Origin: Pestalotiopsis fici W106-1
Taxonomy: Eukaryota; Ascomycota; Sordariomycetes; Amphisphaeriales; Sporocadaceae
Reading direction: 5' to 3'
Assembly: GCF_000516985.1 (NCBI RefSeq)
Contig: NW_006917092.1
Coordinates: 4,779,924 to 4,843,923, forward strand
Length of the DNA stretch: 64,000 nucleotides
The notes beneath the pieces were generated by a model, which was not told where the DNA came from, made no database searches, and saw nothing but the letters and a program-made list of their open reading frames with translations. Shown here in pieces: positions 33,812-45,257 of the stretch. Both the position numbers and the translations under genes were made by a program. Position 1 is the first letter of the stretch. Every line of letters starts with the position of its first letter.

Positions 33812-34873
33812 CTAGTCTATGTTGATGGTATACACGTCTCTAAATGACCCTGGCCCGTTGTAGTCTCCGAAAGCCGCAATATTGCGGGTTGAATCGAGCG
33901 GCCAAAACTTGTGATCGCCTCCCGCAGCGTCTATCATATATCGGATAGCCCTTCCTCTTAATCGCTCCCGAACAACGAGCTCTACTACTGCCTTGACATA
34001 CTTCCATCTGCCACGCTCCGGGCCCGCGACATATGTTTTCAACATGCCTGGTACTATGACGTACAGAATAATATTCACAAGGTCTAGATTAGCGCAAAGG
34101 AATACGGTAAACAGTACAAACATGTCTGCATGCATTGGTGTAAAGGATTGGGACTGGGTGTCCATGCCAGCCACTATACCAATGAGAACCTGCGCCCAAG
34201 CGTCTAACGTCATGGGAGAGACGTTATGGTCAATTTGCGACTCCAGGAAGTTGCATATCATCCTGGAGAGCAAATACGTGGCGTAGCCAATAGCAATGGC
34301 GCTGTCCTTGAACTTGTAGGTTGTAATAGGGCTTCCAGATGAACTCATTAGGAAAGACTGTTTGCTTGCCAGTTGAGCCACTGGATGGTCGCAATCACGC
34401 AGCGATTCATACCACTGGTCCAGTCGCCTCGAATACGTATCGCAGCGTCTGCGGACATGTTCTCCGTCGAGATCTGCTTCATGAAAGTCCCTTTGTTCAA
34501 ACTGCTCCTGGTCGCATTTGCGGCCAAATACAGAATAGAGCCAGCGGTTGGCCTGCTGAGAGGCATTGAGGTGAGTTTCGTTGTCTCATGCAGAAAACAT
34601 CGACTCAATGACGAAACGTCCATGAAGACTTCTCATACTGGAGAATATATCCCTCACAGCCAGCTGCGGATCGATCAAACTGCAAATATCGTAGTGGTCC
34701 GTAATGATGGACGAGTGTCGCGTCGGAAGAGACATGAGACGCATATCATATCTCAAGAACCTCCACGCTTTGAAGAGAGACGGTGTTGATGACACTGTAA
34801 AGTCGATCCTCGATGCGATTGCATTCAAACCGGATGCATGATTATAGACCCCACGATGAGAGCCCAGCCGCAA
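33812..34873 (-). CDS. Hypothetical membrane-associated protein
   Basis: Two exons joined by an intron at 34585-34638 (GTATGA donor), which removes an in-frame TGA. The product reads FLRYDMRLMSLPTRHSSIIT, then NASQQANRWLYSVFG, a charged helical stretch, two hydrophobic segments (AIAIGYATYLLSRMICNFL and MFVLFTVFLCANLDLVNIIL) and a C-terminal domain with YDINDG-free, basic sequence. The start is uncertain: the ATG at 34873 would overlap the end of the upstream gene by 49 bp, and an internal Met at 34744 is also possible. Family not recognised. It lies head-to-tail with the truncated gene at 34825-35763. Confidence 0.55.
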
Positions 34874-35763
34874 CGATAGCTCTCCCCGTCGTCGTCAAAA
34901 AAGTCAGACATGTCGTGAAACAGCTGGCCGATTTGATCCGAAAGCTCATCGCCGTCAAAAGGGAGTTCCCCCAGCCAGTAGACATTGAACCGTGCCAGCG
35001 CACCGGCTTGATCCTCGTCGATATATGCCTGTACGGGACCTGCCGCGAGAAAGGTCCGAAGAATTCCAAACGCCGTCATCCGGCGCATAGTTGGCCCTTC
35101 GCTGGACGGACCCCATGTCCAGACACCTTTGGTCCCAATTGGTGCACGAGAGAGATTCCAATCCAGGAACACATCATACTTCTCCTCCAGGTCAACTGGT
35201 GCGACGAGGAGTGAGAAGCCCGAAGCAAGAAGGCCACCGCTCTCGAGGCGAAAGTCAAGCACCGGTCCGTTGCGCTCCGTATTACTGACAGACCGGGGCA
35301 GGGCGATATATGAAATGTTGACAGATCCCTCGGTAGGCCGATCCGTAATCCACCGGTAGCCAACAAAATGTCCATTGAGTGCAACATCGTGAGGCGTGAC
35401 CTCGAGGGGCCCTGCTGCATCAAAGACTTGCAAGGACCCTTCTTCAATGTCGAGCGCTGGGATGCTAGCGGCAGTGGTGGCGCCTTGAAACAGTCCGGAC
35501 GTGGCTTTCAGTTCTGGGCGCGGCTCAAAACTCATAGAAACATGCACTGAAGTGATGTTGTCCGCTGCGAACAAGGGCGTCAGCAGCACGGTGAGCTCTG
35601 GGGGCCCGTTGCTACTGTTGGCTACCCTAGAGTTGCGACGCGAGTCGGTCCCTAGTGCCGGTTTGAGACCGCTATTCTGCCCCGCAATACAGGTCCAATA
35701 GAGGGTAGGAGGCAGTGCAAGGGAGAGAATAAGAAGAGAAACATATTTTGTTGCGACCACCAT
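34825..35763 (-). pseudogene. N-terminal half of a secreted protein, possibly M61-type peptidase, truncated
   Basis: The start at 35763 gives a signal peptide or anchor (KYVSLLILSLALPPTLYW); an upstream in-frame ATG lies at 35886. The 312-aa product is a beta-rich extracellular region (VHVSMSFEPRPELKATSG, GTKGVWTWGPSSEGP, AYIDEDQAGALARF) ending in SDFFDDDGESYRCGWAL and a stop. From memory this resembles the region before the HExxH zinc site in fungal M61 glycyl-aminopeptidase-like proteins, where the sequence would continue into the catalytic domain. No HExxH occurs here, so if the family call is right the enzyme is truncated and inactive. The break coincides with the overlap with the next gene, which suggests a rearrangement junction. 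Confidence 0.45.
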
Positions 35764-36238
35764 CTTAGGAAAGTAATGTCGCGATTTCAATTTCAAGTGA
35801 ATGAATATACGTTCAATGCAATGCGATTCGATTGAAACTATAGACCAACAGGCAGATAAAACCCCCAATGATCTATAGCATTTCACACTATACTCTTGTA
35901 GTTAATGGCACTGAGTGCTATCAGGAGCCGTGCCATGCAGGCGCTTTTAGTGACTGGGATAGGCCTAGCTCAGTTGCGTGTTTGCTTTGATCTCGCTATA
36001 ACCGGAAGCCAAGACTCTGAAAACTAGCGCTTCTTTCTACTCGTTCTAGCCAAGTCTGTATTTTCTTTTTCCTTACTGGTGGCGAGTTGTGCCAGTCTTA
36101 TCTCGTTTTTCTTTTTCCCGATCTGGCGCGCAAGGGAGCAAAATTAATAATATCAGGTCACCGTTCAGAGCCTTGAGGAGTTCTCCAATATCTTTTTTGC
36201 AACTTACACAAACGAAAGGTTATAGTCCTAGGTAGATC
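35764..36238. other. Divergent intergenic region
   Basis: 475 bp between the leftward truncated gene and the rightward carboxypeptidase. It is pyrimidine-rich near 36030-36120. No specific site recognised. Confidence 0.4.
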
Positions 36239-37949
36239 ATGGCTCTGCACAATGCAATTCTCGTGGTTCTTTTCGGCTGGCTCTCTATAGTGCGAGCTAT
36301 TCCCGAATGGCCGGCGCAATGGCGACTAGCAGCTGATGATACACCTCTCCGGGGTTCGCGACCCCGCTCAACCAAGATTCGTCAAACCGAGGACATATGT
36401 CAGGCTGGCTCACCGCAGTGGTCGGGAACTGTTCCAGTAGGAGAGAATAGGGACATGTTTTTTTGTAAGTTTGATTTCAGAATATTGCTCTGTGGTCTCT
36501 CCTCTAACCTATAAACGACGGCAGGGTATTTCGAAAGTCGATCAGAGCCCCAGAAGGCGCCCTTGGTCATATGGCTCAACGGGTATAGTTGAAATAACGT
36601 ATATCCATATGAGCTTTTCCGTGCTGATTTCTTTCTAGAGGACCTGGAGCATCTTCGTTGCTTGGTGCATTCCATGAGATTGGGCCATGCTCGGTATCTG
36701 ATGATGGAAAGTCGACGACTAAAAATCACAATAGCTGGACGAACTTTGCTAATATGCTATTCATCGAGTAAATACTCCAGCTCAGTTGTGAAAAGGACAT
36801 TGCTAACTCTCACTTCCAGTCAACCTATTGGCGCAGGATATTCCGAGACAGCAGATCCCGTGCTATGGTCTGAAGATTTAAATGAAGGTGCCATTGACTT
36901 TGACAAGTTTCTTGATGGGTTCTTTAACGATCTGTTTCCTGAACTAAAACAACGACCTCTTCATTTTGCAGGCGAATCATTCGGCGGCCAGTACTTGCCG
37001 GTCTATGCAAGCATGGCTAGAAGAAGATTTGCTTCGCTCATCTTGGTCAATGCACTCGTGGACTTTTCCGACTCAACACTCGGCTATTTTCACCACTTTT
37101 GTTCGGAGTCAAAGGCAGACGGCCCCATGTCGACGCGGTCCTTCAATGAGACTGCTTGTTTAGCTCTAGCCGCGGGTTACTCTACTTGCGAAAAGTATGG
37201 CTCGCTATGTGGTCTCACATATGACGTGGAGCTGTGTCAGACTGCGTTCGATAAGTGTTTACCGATGATGGAGGCAATCTATACACAAGTCTTCTCTGGC
37301 GATCTGGATCCTTATGACGACAGGCGCAAGTGCCAGGAACCCCCAATCTGTGCAAATATGGGTCAGGAAAACGTACCACCTCATCAAGAAACATTGCTGA
37401 CATGTTTCTTACAGGAATGGAACAGGTGCAAACATACCTAAATTCAACCAAGGTGAAACAAGCTGTTGGCCTCCCAGAGGACTTTCACTTCAGGCCAGTG
37501 AATTTCGATCTGAATGCTCATTGGGCTCAGCGAGGTCAAGATTTTGTCCCGTCAACGCGCCAGCTAGTACACCTGCTTGATTCAAAGCAAACCCCGATAC
37601 TAGTCATGAATGGGAACAACGATGTTGTGGTGTGAGTTCTTATTCACACCAAAACTTTGATTCTCGGAAAATCTAATCCTCCAATAGCAATACCGAAGGC
37701 ATCATTCGGACATATGATAATCTACAGTGGAGTAATCATGCTTTGTTTCGTGCAAAGAAGTATACACCATGGTACTTTGAAGACGATGATGGCAGCACGA
37801 CTCTGGGAGGAATGAAAAAGACTGTCGGTAATTTGACTGTTCTTACGGTTGATAATGCCGGTCATATGAGCCCTCAGGCACAGCCAATTGGGGTTGCTGA
37901 CGTTGTTGCGGCATGGCTAAGGAATTCCGGATCCAGAGAGAGGTTGTGA
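36239..37949 (+). CDS. Serine carboxypeptidase, family S10
   Basis: Six exons encode about 477 aa; introns 36465-36524, 36583-36638, 36768-36819, 37373-37425 and 37632-37687 all keep frame. The protein has a signal peptide (ILVVLFGWLSIVRA), substrate-binding strands (LVIWLNGGPGASSLLG and FIDQPIGAGYS), nucleophile GESFGGQY, catalytic Asp in MNGNNDVVV and His in DNAGHMSP, so the triad is complete. Cysteine-rich insertions (YSTCEKYGSLCG, CEPPICANMG-like) fit disulfides of the family. It removes C-terminal residues at acidic pH in the vacuole or outside the cell. The splice at 37373-37425 uses a second AG, giving ENVQTYLNSTKV; the nearer AG would break the frame. Confidence 0.93.
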
Positions 37950-38252
37950 CCGTATCTGCAATATCTTTTGGGCTTGGGCGCTAGAGACCCTCCACACGTC
38001 CATATATGGGTCCCTGGGTCCGTCATTGAGGTCGTTGCTGTGCACGCAGATCATCTTATAGATTGAGGGTATTACGATCATTAATTCACCAGCACCATAA
38101 CTTGAAACCACAGTAGCACTATTTACAGTACAGAATCTATGGATATTTAGAAGCATACACTGTGTTTCTGTGCGAGAAACTCAAAACCGATGAGTGCACC
38201 GATGACTAACGCTCCTTATATTCTCAGTGTCCCAATTATCACGTTATGATGA
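37950..38252. other. Intergenic between converging genes
   Basis: 303 bp between two stop codons. It must hold both 3' ends. No discrete terminator seen. Confidence 0.4.
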
Positions 38253-39990
38253 CTATGCCTCTACTGTAACCCAAGTCCCCTTTGCCAGCGCTTCCAATTG
38301 GCTTTTGCTTTGCAGGTTGGTACGCATCGCATCTTTCGATTGTCTGCCTCTGATCAGGTCATGAAATAGTATGGCCACAACGGATGACTTCCACAGAGGA
38401 AGTTGGTCACTTTGGCACCTCGCCATTGTGTGGCCCAGGTGACATGCCGCTGCCACGAGGACAAAAATGGGTAGGGACAGCCACTGCCAGCGCACTTGAA
38501 CAAAAACAACAGACTCAACCGCGAAGCCCTCGGCCGTGAGGTTGTAGCTCGAGCGCAGCTGTTCCGTCATGCTGTCTGCCATTTTCTCAAATAGCGTCGG
38601 CACATCGGACTTGCGCATGACGTCGCCCATGCCGGTTGACTCGCTGGGCCGAGACTCTCCCGAGTAGGTGGATCCGCTGAAACGGCTCGAGGTGAAGAAT
38701 GCGTTCAGACCCGCGAGGTCGATCCCTTGCACCGTCATATTGGGTATATTTGCCTGAGAAAATGTCAACATTGTTGCTTTCAGCTGTCCCTCCGTTAGCG
38801 GGATGGTAGTAGTTTTCCCAATGATAAATTGGTTGCCGGATGCTGAGATGTTGGAGTACTCGTACGCCGCGAGACCGATGGTGCACTCGAATATTGTCCA
38901 GCCGGCAGGGTAGATGTCTTGAACAAACCCAGAATTGCCGTCTTGGTCAACAGCCCCCGTGAGAACAGCGATACGTGCAAACTCGGGCGAGATGGGGATT
39001 CCATCTATTGGTGTTCCCCCAGCATACTTCGCCAAAAGGTCATCGGCAGCTACGTGGGCTAGTGTGAGCCAACTTGATGCCGAGTATCCTGCCCTAAGGG
39101 GAATATCCCCTGGCGTTGTCATATTGAACCAATGACCCATCCCAGTGTAATTATCCTGACGAATGGTTGCATGTGTCTCGACCGTGACATCGGTGCAAGT
39201 TGTTTTGAACCCTAAGGAAATATAACTCTCCTTCCAGAGACATCTAGATGTGCAATTGAACACGGGCTGGGCTTTTACATCAAATAGAGCCTTGTAGATT
39301 GCACCTTGCATGGTCGTGTCCAAGGTAGACGCTAAGTGGTGACCGAGAATTAGTAGGTGTGCTCCGGTACGATGGAAACGATAGCGTCGACTTTTACTCA
39401 CTGTTTGGCATGAGCCCACCACCAAAGTCTGGATCTGGAAATTGACTCTGGACGCCACTATCATAGATGTGGGTGAGACCAAACAGGGTATTTTTATCTT
39501 GTATCTCTATATCGCGAGAGGAGTCGATGTTGACGAGTAGCTGGCCGAAGGTATCGACGCCCAATGCCAGCACTGTCGCAACGGAGCCAAAAAGTAGTAG
39601 CGGTCTGATCCACACCCAGGAAGTAAATAGCAAGACCAGAGCCCCGAGAGGACCTCGACTTGCCTCCTCATACAGATCCAAATCTCCGAGCTTCCTTGGC
39701 GATGTTCTGAAATGAAGCCATTTAGACTGGGAAAAGCAGGATCCTATAGAGAACATTGCGCCCGCTTTTGATGCAGTTATGAGCAGGGCCACTGTCGCAT
39801 TCAAGCTGAGGAAAAATGACCAATCTGAGAGTGGGCGGTCCTGCATTCTAGACAGGATGATCACTACAGCTGCAAGGCATCCTGATCCAGCAATGATGGA
39901 AAGAAGTTCCCAAACCCAACCTAGGATTATGTTTTCCCTCGCCTTGGGACCACCGTTGGTGACTGGGGCATACGTCGCTGATTGACTCAT
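38253..39990 (-). CDS. DUF3176 membrane protein
   Basis: Two exons (intron 39332-39401) encode about 555 aa. The N-terminal region has the DUF3176 pattern WVWELLSIIAGSGCLAAVV, LSDWSFFLSLNATVALL and SFSQSKWLHF-like sequence, with three to four membrane helices. A long, glycosylated extracellular domain follows, with conserved cysteines (NCTSRCLW, TTCTDV) and a final helix (WLSLPIFVLVAAACHLGH) near the C-terminus. The start at 39990 (MSQSATYAP) avoids a long arginine-rich upstream stretch in frame. Such proteins are common and uncharacterised in Pezizomycotina; a surface role is likely from topology. Confidence 0.88.
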
Positions 39991-40626
39991 GTTGCAAGAG
40001 GATAACACCACAAGAAAACAATAATCGTGGTAGAATAATTGAAAAGGATTGAATTCATGATGGGGAAAAATTCTCCCCTGGTTTCTACTTGAGGCCACAG
40101 CCTTACGTTTTGTGTACCCTCGCGTCGCTTGTTTGGGGGCCGTATGAAAATAGATCCTTCGATCGGGCTGCGGCCGCGCCCTATGATTAGCTGTCGGGTA
40201 ATCGATTGGTTGGAAAATATGCAACGGCCTCACCTTCCTGATACGGATGGGCAATTTTTACATCCTCAAATCGTAAATGGGTATGTAAGCTTTTCCTAAA
40301 TAGCATCCTCTTTGATACATGTATTATATGCAATCTTCCAGACTCTGAAACAACATTTATATGCTTTTCTTTTATTAACCAAGCTTAGACGATGATACTA
40401 AAGAAAGAGAACTCTCAATCCCAAACCCCTACCACGGCTATCAACAAGTTGGATTCACCCCCCTGGCTAGCGCCAGTATCACAAGTCCATCGTGTACCCC
40501 TCCTGGCACTACCTCTCATTCGTTGGTCCACTGTAGTGGCACTCAATTGCACCGCGCCGTGATGCCATTGAATCTCTCGCGATTTTCGCAATCTCCTCCC
40601 AGTATGATCTTGAGCTTACACTACAT
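39991..40626. other. Intergenic, nothing recognised
   Basis: 0.64 kb with the promoter of the DUF3176 gene and the 3' end of the next gene. No repeat or site named. Confidence 0.4.
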
Positions 40627-42345
40627 TTATCCACATGCGCCCCTGATCCCGTAGAAGCTGGACGTAAATTCCTCCCCTTGATCCATCGCAATCGTCGTCT
40701 TAATAGCGACTGCACTGGTCCCACGGAAGCAGGTGAAGGTGTTGAATATGGGATCCAGTTCCCCCCACCAAGTCGTACAATCTGGATCTTCGGCGCACGC
40801 CTGGTGGCATGCCAGGTCCTCACGGATGTCGGGTTGCCATATACCTTCCAAAAGCGGCGTCACGTCATTGAAAATGAGCCGACCGCATCGGACTTTGAAG
40901 TCGTCCACGCAGGCGTTTTCGGCCCGGGGGCAGATGCTGCCAACGTCAGCTGGGCAGGAGCCCTTGAGGCCGTACGAGTCGTATGCCGGAAATGTTGAAA
41001 AGGGGCCCTTGGCCGGTAACGGGTCCGGTAGCTGCACAGTTGTGTTGAGATGACAGCAATAGTATGACTTGCCGTTGCCAAAGTCGTCAAAATCTTGAAC
41101 CTGTTCCATGATCCAGCCGTAACACTTGTTGTCCAAAAGGCAGGTTTGGTGGCAGGCACGCTCTGACTTGATTCCCGGCTGGAATATGCACTTGTCAATG
41201 CCAATGGATGTGCCTGCGTCGTCCTGGAGGACCCTGTCGCATTGGATATAGTTATTGTCAAGACACTGTCCCCCCAAATCAGGGCAAATATCGGTGGCGG
41301 ATGTGGGGACCGTTTGTAGAGTCACTGTCGTGGCCGAAGTTGCGCTTCCAGTGGAAGTTGATGCAAGTTCTGCAATTGGAAAATCGCAGAAGCCCCGCAG
41401 ACCAAAGGCATCGCCAAATGTGAATGGCTCTGTTTCGTCAAGCTCGACAGGACTGTAGACATGTCGGCAGTACCCGTCACCGACGGAGATGCCAGATTCC
41501 TTCAGGCCTTCAACAGAATCTAATATGCATGTCCAGCCAGTGCATAGTGGATCCTCGATGCATTTTTGATGGCATGCTTCCTTATTGGGGACGTTAGGTA
41601 CGTTGCGAAGGTCCAGAGTGTTTCTATTCACGGCGTTGAAGAGAGTGCTGCACCCTATCAAGAAATTGCCGAGACAGTGCACGTCCCCGATGATGGTATC
41701 ATGCCCAGAACACAAGTCCTGTGGAGTCGAGGGGAGCGCTTCGCTCGTAGTGCTGACACTGGTTCTTGAGCTAATCAATGTTGTCGATGCTGTAGTCAAT
41801 ACTGTAGTCGACTCTGGACTTGCGTCAGTGAGTCCAGATGTAAGCGAGCTGGGATTGAAGCTGGTGCTGATGAGCGTGGTCAATGATGTTGACCCTGGGA
41901 TTGCGTCAGTCGGGTCAGAGACCACCAAGCTGATGCTAGTCGTCCCTTGTTTGTGGCCGTAGTCCTCGTCGGTCTTGTAATTGTACTTGTCGACGATATC
42001 ATAGGACTCGCCCTTGTTGATCGGTACATGGTCATTTGAGGAATCATGTACAAATTGTTCGTTCGACAAGTAGTGCGGAACCTCAGATGCATCGTACGAC
42101 TCCCTTTGTTCATCATACGATTTAGATTCGCCGTTGTCAAAGCCACCGGTGCCAGCACCAGTCATAGCATGCTTGCCTGTATGACTATACGGCTGAGTGT
42201 TGACGTTGGATGTCGATTGAATGGCATGTTTGTGGTCGTAAATGTATCCGGATCCACCCTTCAGCTCGTGATATCTGGCAGAAGCTGGAACCAATAAGGA
42301 CAAGAGCAAGCAATGTAAAGTGACCATCACAGTTGATGACTTCAT
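40627..42345 (-). CDS. Secreted protein with three PAN/Apple-like Cys modules, 572 aa
   Basis: Single exon with a signal peptide (MVTLHCLLLSLLVPASA). Residues 25-150 are low-complexity and rich in Tyr, Ser, Asp and Gly; residues 150-215 are Ser/Thr-rich and probably O-glycosylated. Three homologous Cys-rich modules of about 110 residues follow, each with C-x-G, then ACHQ-x-C at a fixed place (EACHQKC, RACHQTC, LACHQAC), a C-x3-W element (LCTGW, KCYGW, DCTTW) and a closing GLRG/GLKG/GIRG-x-C. This spacing fits PAN/Apple-like fungal modules that bind protein or carbohydrate. No anchor or GPI signal is evident. Function unknown. Confidence 0.85.
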   Translation of the reverse strand: MKSSTVMVTLHCLLLSLLVPASARYHELKGGSGYIYDHKHAIQSTSNVNTQPYSHTGKHAMTGAGTGGFDNGESKSYDEQRESYDASEVPHYLSNEQFVHDSSNDHVPINKGESYDIVDKYNYKTDEDYGHKQGTTSISLVVSDPTDAIPGSTSLTTLISTSFNPSSLTSGLTDASPESTTVLTTASTTLISSRTSVSTTSEALPSTPQDLCSGHDTIIGDVHCLGNFLIGCSTLFNAVNRNTLDLRNVPNVPNKEACHQKCIEDPLCTGWTCILDSVEGLKESGISVGDGYCRHVYSPVELDETEPFTFGDAFGLRGFCDFPIAELASTSTGSATSATTVTLQTVPTSATDICPDLGGQCLDNNYIQCDRVLQDDAGTSIGIDKCIFQPGIKSERACHQTCLLDNKCYGWIMEQVQDFDDFGNGKSYYCCHLNTTVQLPDPLPAKGPFSTFPAYDSYGLKGSCPADVGSICPRAENACVDDFKVRCGRLIFNDVTPLLEGIWQPDIREDLACHQACAEDPDCTTWWGELDPIFNTFTCFRGTSAVAIKTTIAMDQGEEFTSSFYGIRGACG

Positions 42346-43677
42346 GATCGAGACTTAGGAAGAATAATCCAGGAACTTGAGAGCTGGGAACTCTACAGAG
42401 AATCATTCATGGTCTCATCGAAGAAACAAGCAGTTTTAAATAGCTTCGTGGCGAAAACATGCTCTGATGTCGGAATGACAGATAATTAACGTGTTTCAAA
42501 TTGGTCATAAGGTTACGGCAAGCCGTTATATTGATAAATAAACCTAAATCAAAATGTGTGACAGATATTTGGCCCATCATTTGTGGCTGTTCAGTGCGGG
42601 GGTTTGTGTATAGCCTTTGAAAGGCCGCTAGCCACCCTAAAAGTGCTTGGCTTTCCGTTTTAATGCACACTCAATGTTTTTTTTCTTTTGCCTTTTCTCC
42701 CCATGGAGAACTTCTTATATAACAATCCCGCTGTCTATTTTATTTCCTTGTAACTGCCACTTAAAGTAGTAACAATTATAATGAATAATTGCAAGTAGCC
42801 ATTGGTTTCTTCAGATGAAAACACGATTAACCAGGTCATTGTCGCCCTATCCCAACTCATTTTGTTACATCTGCTTAAAACTGCTGCTGATGCCTGAGAT
42901 ATTGAGTGCTTGAACACTTAGAGGATTGTGTGATGTTTCCGCTGAATCAAGTCAGCAACGCTTCCAAATCACGGTATCAATGTGTCACAAGACATTAAAT
43001 GTAACGCGCTCTTTGCTTTGGCACGTTAGATCATACAGCATACCATGTCTCTCATAGCCAATTTGGCAAGTTCATTTAGATACGCGACGACCGGAGCAGG
43101 GGTCATGGGGTCTTCTTGTCAAGAGGATAAAGGTGGGGACACGCATGCTCATCTTGTTCTGGTCATGTTTGCCATACCAAGCAAGATGACTACAGCAAAG
43201 TGACGTCTGGAGCAGAGCCGACAGAGGAGCTCTCGGGATTGGTTTCTGACTGTGCAGTAACTAACTGTGGAATAGAATTTGTGCTAACTTCCACATTCTA
43301 CGGGTTACAGAGTTCTTCTGATCAGACACGTTTTGGGGTCGACAGCTATAAGAACGTCCCACCTGCTGTTCAAATAGGTTTCGCTCCAACCCAAACCTTA
43401 GGCGCAGAACAGTTCAATTTGAGTTCAAATTTCTAATGGAAATATTGTGGCCGCGGAGGCTTTTCGTCATTCTGTTCTCATGCTGCGGGATTGCACGTTT
43501 GTAATATGTTGTTAAAGACCACCGTAGTGAATAACTTGATTATCCAATCAAGCCAATCAAGTTATATGGGGAGGAAATATTCAACATTGACGTGATGATA
43601 GATCTCATCCATATGCTTTCATCACTCCTACGACCTTTCTATGTCAAGTAAATTCTGCCCTCAACATTGATAGAGGA
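42346..43677. other. Intergenic region, 1.3 kb
   Basis: No gene seen. The only structured element is the inverted repeat at 43531-43565. Confidence 0.45.
43531..43565. terminator. 11-bp perfect inverted repeat 3' of the FAD oxidase gene
   Basis: ATAACTTGATT, 13-base spacer, AATCAAGTTAT, with an extra CAATCAAG direct repeat inside the spacer. It lies 110 bp downstream of the stop at 43678. A stem-loop in the 3' UTR or a palindromic protein site are both possible. Confidence 0.45.
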
Positions 43678-45042
43678 CTACAACTTTGCCTGCTCAGCCT
43701 TTGAAAGCTGTCGTAACCGAGGCCCAAGTCGTGTTCCATCTCCCTCCATTTCTGGCTCAGAATCAGCATCGGTAGGGCGGCGAACAGCCCACCTTTCGCG
43801 AAACAGAGGCCCTGCCTTGTCCTCAAAAACGTCCGCAATATGTTTTCCAATAACAGGTAGAAACTTAAAACCACTGTCATCTTTGGTGAGCAACATCCAA
43901 TAGTTATGGGTCAATTAGACTGTGACTCACTGTCCTGACCCTCCGGTAGCAAAGAAGAGTCCATTCATGTCTGGGTGATAGTCAACCATGAAATCACTCT
44001 TTGGTGTATCGGTATACCAGCACATTCTGGTCTTTGCCCAGGGACGATTGCCAAACTGCGGCCAGAATGCCTTGGCTCCCTCTCGAAGATCTCGGTCTGC
44101 GTCTGCTGGCAGAAAATCCTGCACGGCGGCGTTATTCCCCATCAACCTGGGGCTAGATATCTCTCTTCCATCTTCTAGTTTGACCTGATTCGAATATCCA
44201 TATCCATGCCGAGCCACTTTCAGTTGATGGCTCACCGGATCTGGAGGGAAGCAGTACAGACCGGTAGCCGTGTTCACCATGACAGGCATCTTCTCTAAGG
44301 ACTGGGCCTCTTTGGGAGAGAGCTGAATATAGGCGAGAGGCTGGCTGACTCCAAGGATGTTCTGTCTCATGTCGGATACTAGACGATTCGTCCAAGCTCC
44401 AGTGGCCAAAACAACAGTCTTGGCCTTCATGATGCTGCCAGTAGCAGTGCGGACTCCAAGGACTTGTTTACCAGAGGTCTCCAAAGAGGTAACAGTTCCG
44501 CGGGGACCGGTCACAAAAGACACGCCAGCCAGGGTGCAGCGGTTCGCTAAGGCCCGGATGGCACCATGAGCATGTGCCCAACCTGCATGATCATTCTGAA
44601 GCGTCGTGATACCATTCAGGTCAGTCGTGATGCATGGGTACATGCGCTTGATCGCAGACTCTGATGCATCAGGCGCAAAGATATTCATTGGCTGTTGCAC
44701 CGCTTGTTTCTCTCTCAGAGCACGGTACTTGGTGACCCATTCGCTATCAGCATTGGGGATGATCATGACATAGCCGCTTTCATGGTAGTGATCGCGCCAT
44801 TCTGTTGTACGCCATTCCGTAATGGCCTCAATGGCAAGTTGTGAGTACAGTGGGTCCGTGTACTCGGCACGCACCACGCGAGACAGATCGTTGCTGCTGC
44901 CGTCGGGAACAGGCGGCATGTGGCGATCCAAGACGGTAACTCTGGTATAGCCTCTTACCGCTGTAAGTTCGTAAGCGAGGCTGAGGCCAAAAACCCCAGC
45001 GCCAACAATAAGTAGTGAATCATCCTTTGAAGGCAATGTCAT
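43678..45042 (-). CDS. FAD-dependent amine/amino-acid oxidase (DAO family) with PTS1
   Basis: Two exons (intron 43874-43930) encode about 435 aa. The N-terminus has the FAD-binding loop LLIVGAGVFGLSLAYEL followed by VLDRH; the C-terminal FAD region reads FFATGGSGHGFKFLPVIG across the splice. This matches monomeric sarcosine oxidase, N-methyl-tryptophan oxidase, pipecolate oxidase and fructosyl-amino-acid oxidase relatives. These oxidise secondary amines with O2, giving H2O2. The protein ends in AKL, a peroxisomal PTS1 signal, which fits disposal of peroxide by catalase. The acceptor is the second AG after the donor; the first would leave a stop. It is first in a run of metabolic genes reaching 59 kb. 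Confidence 0.9.
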
Positions 45043-45243
45043 GGTGAACTGAACAATAAGGTGTATGTAAAGGATGGCTTACAAGCAAGAGATCCAGTAA
45101 TTTGACTTCTTTGCTAATATTCTGGACGGTACGAGAGGTTTTAGATTTTGTACTCTACCTTTGACCAATCGCAAAACGCAAGGTTTCCAGTAGGCGTTGG
45201 TCGCAATCAGCGTTGGGGAGAAAAAACAACCGGCGTCCTCATA

Positions 45244-45257
45244 TTTTCCGTCCCCTC
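45244..45257. promoter_or_regulatory. GGGGACGGAAA motif upstream of the FAD oxidase
   Basis: Minus-strand GAGGGGACGGAAAA, about 200 bp upstream of the start at 45042. Similar words occur upstream of the monooxygenase (48141) and IDO (55909). The 660-bp interval 45043-45702 holds no gene. Confidence 0.4.

Noticed and set aside
35960..36010. tRNA-like A box (TAGCTCAGTTG)
   Set aside because: No B box or acceptor stem at the right distance.
42346..43677. Possible small secreted protein at 43200-43436
   Set aside because: No signal peptide, no intron support and no coding bias.
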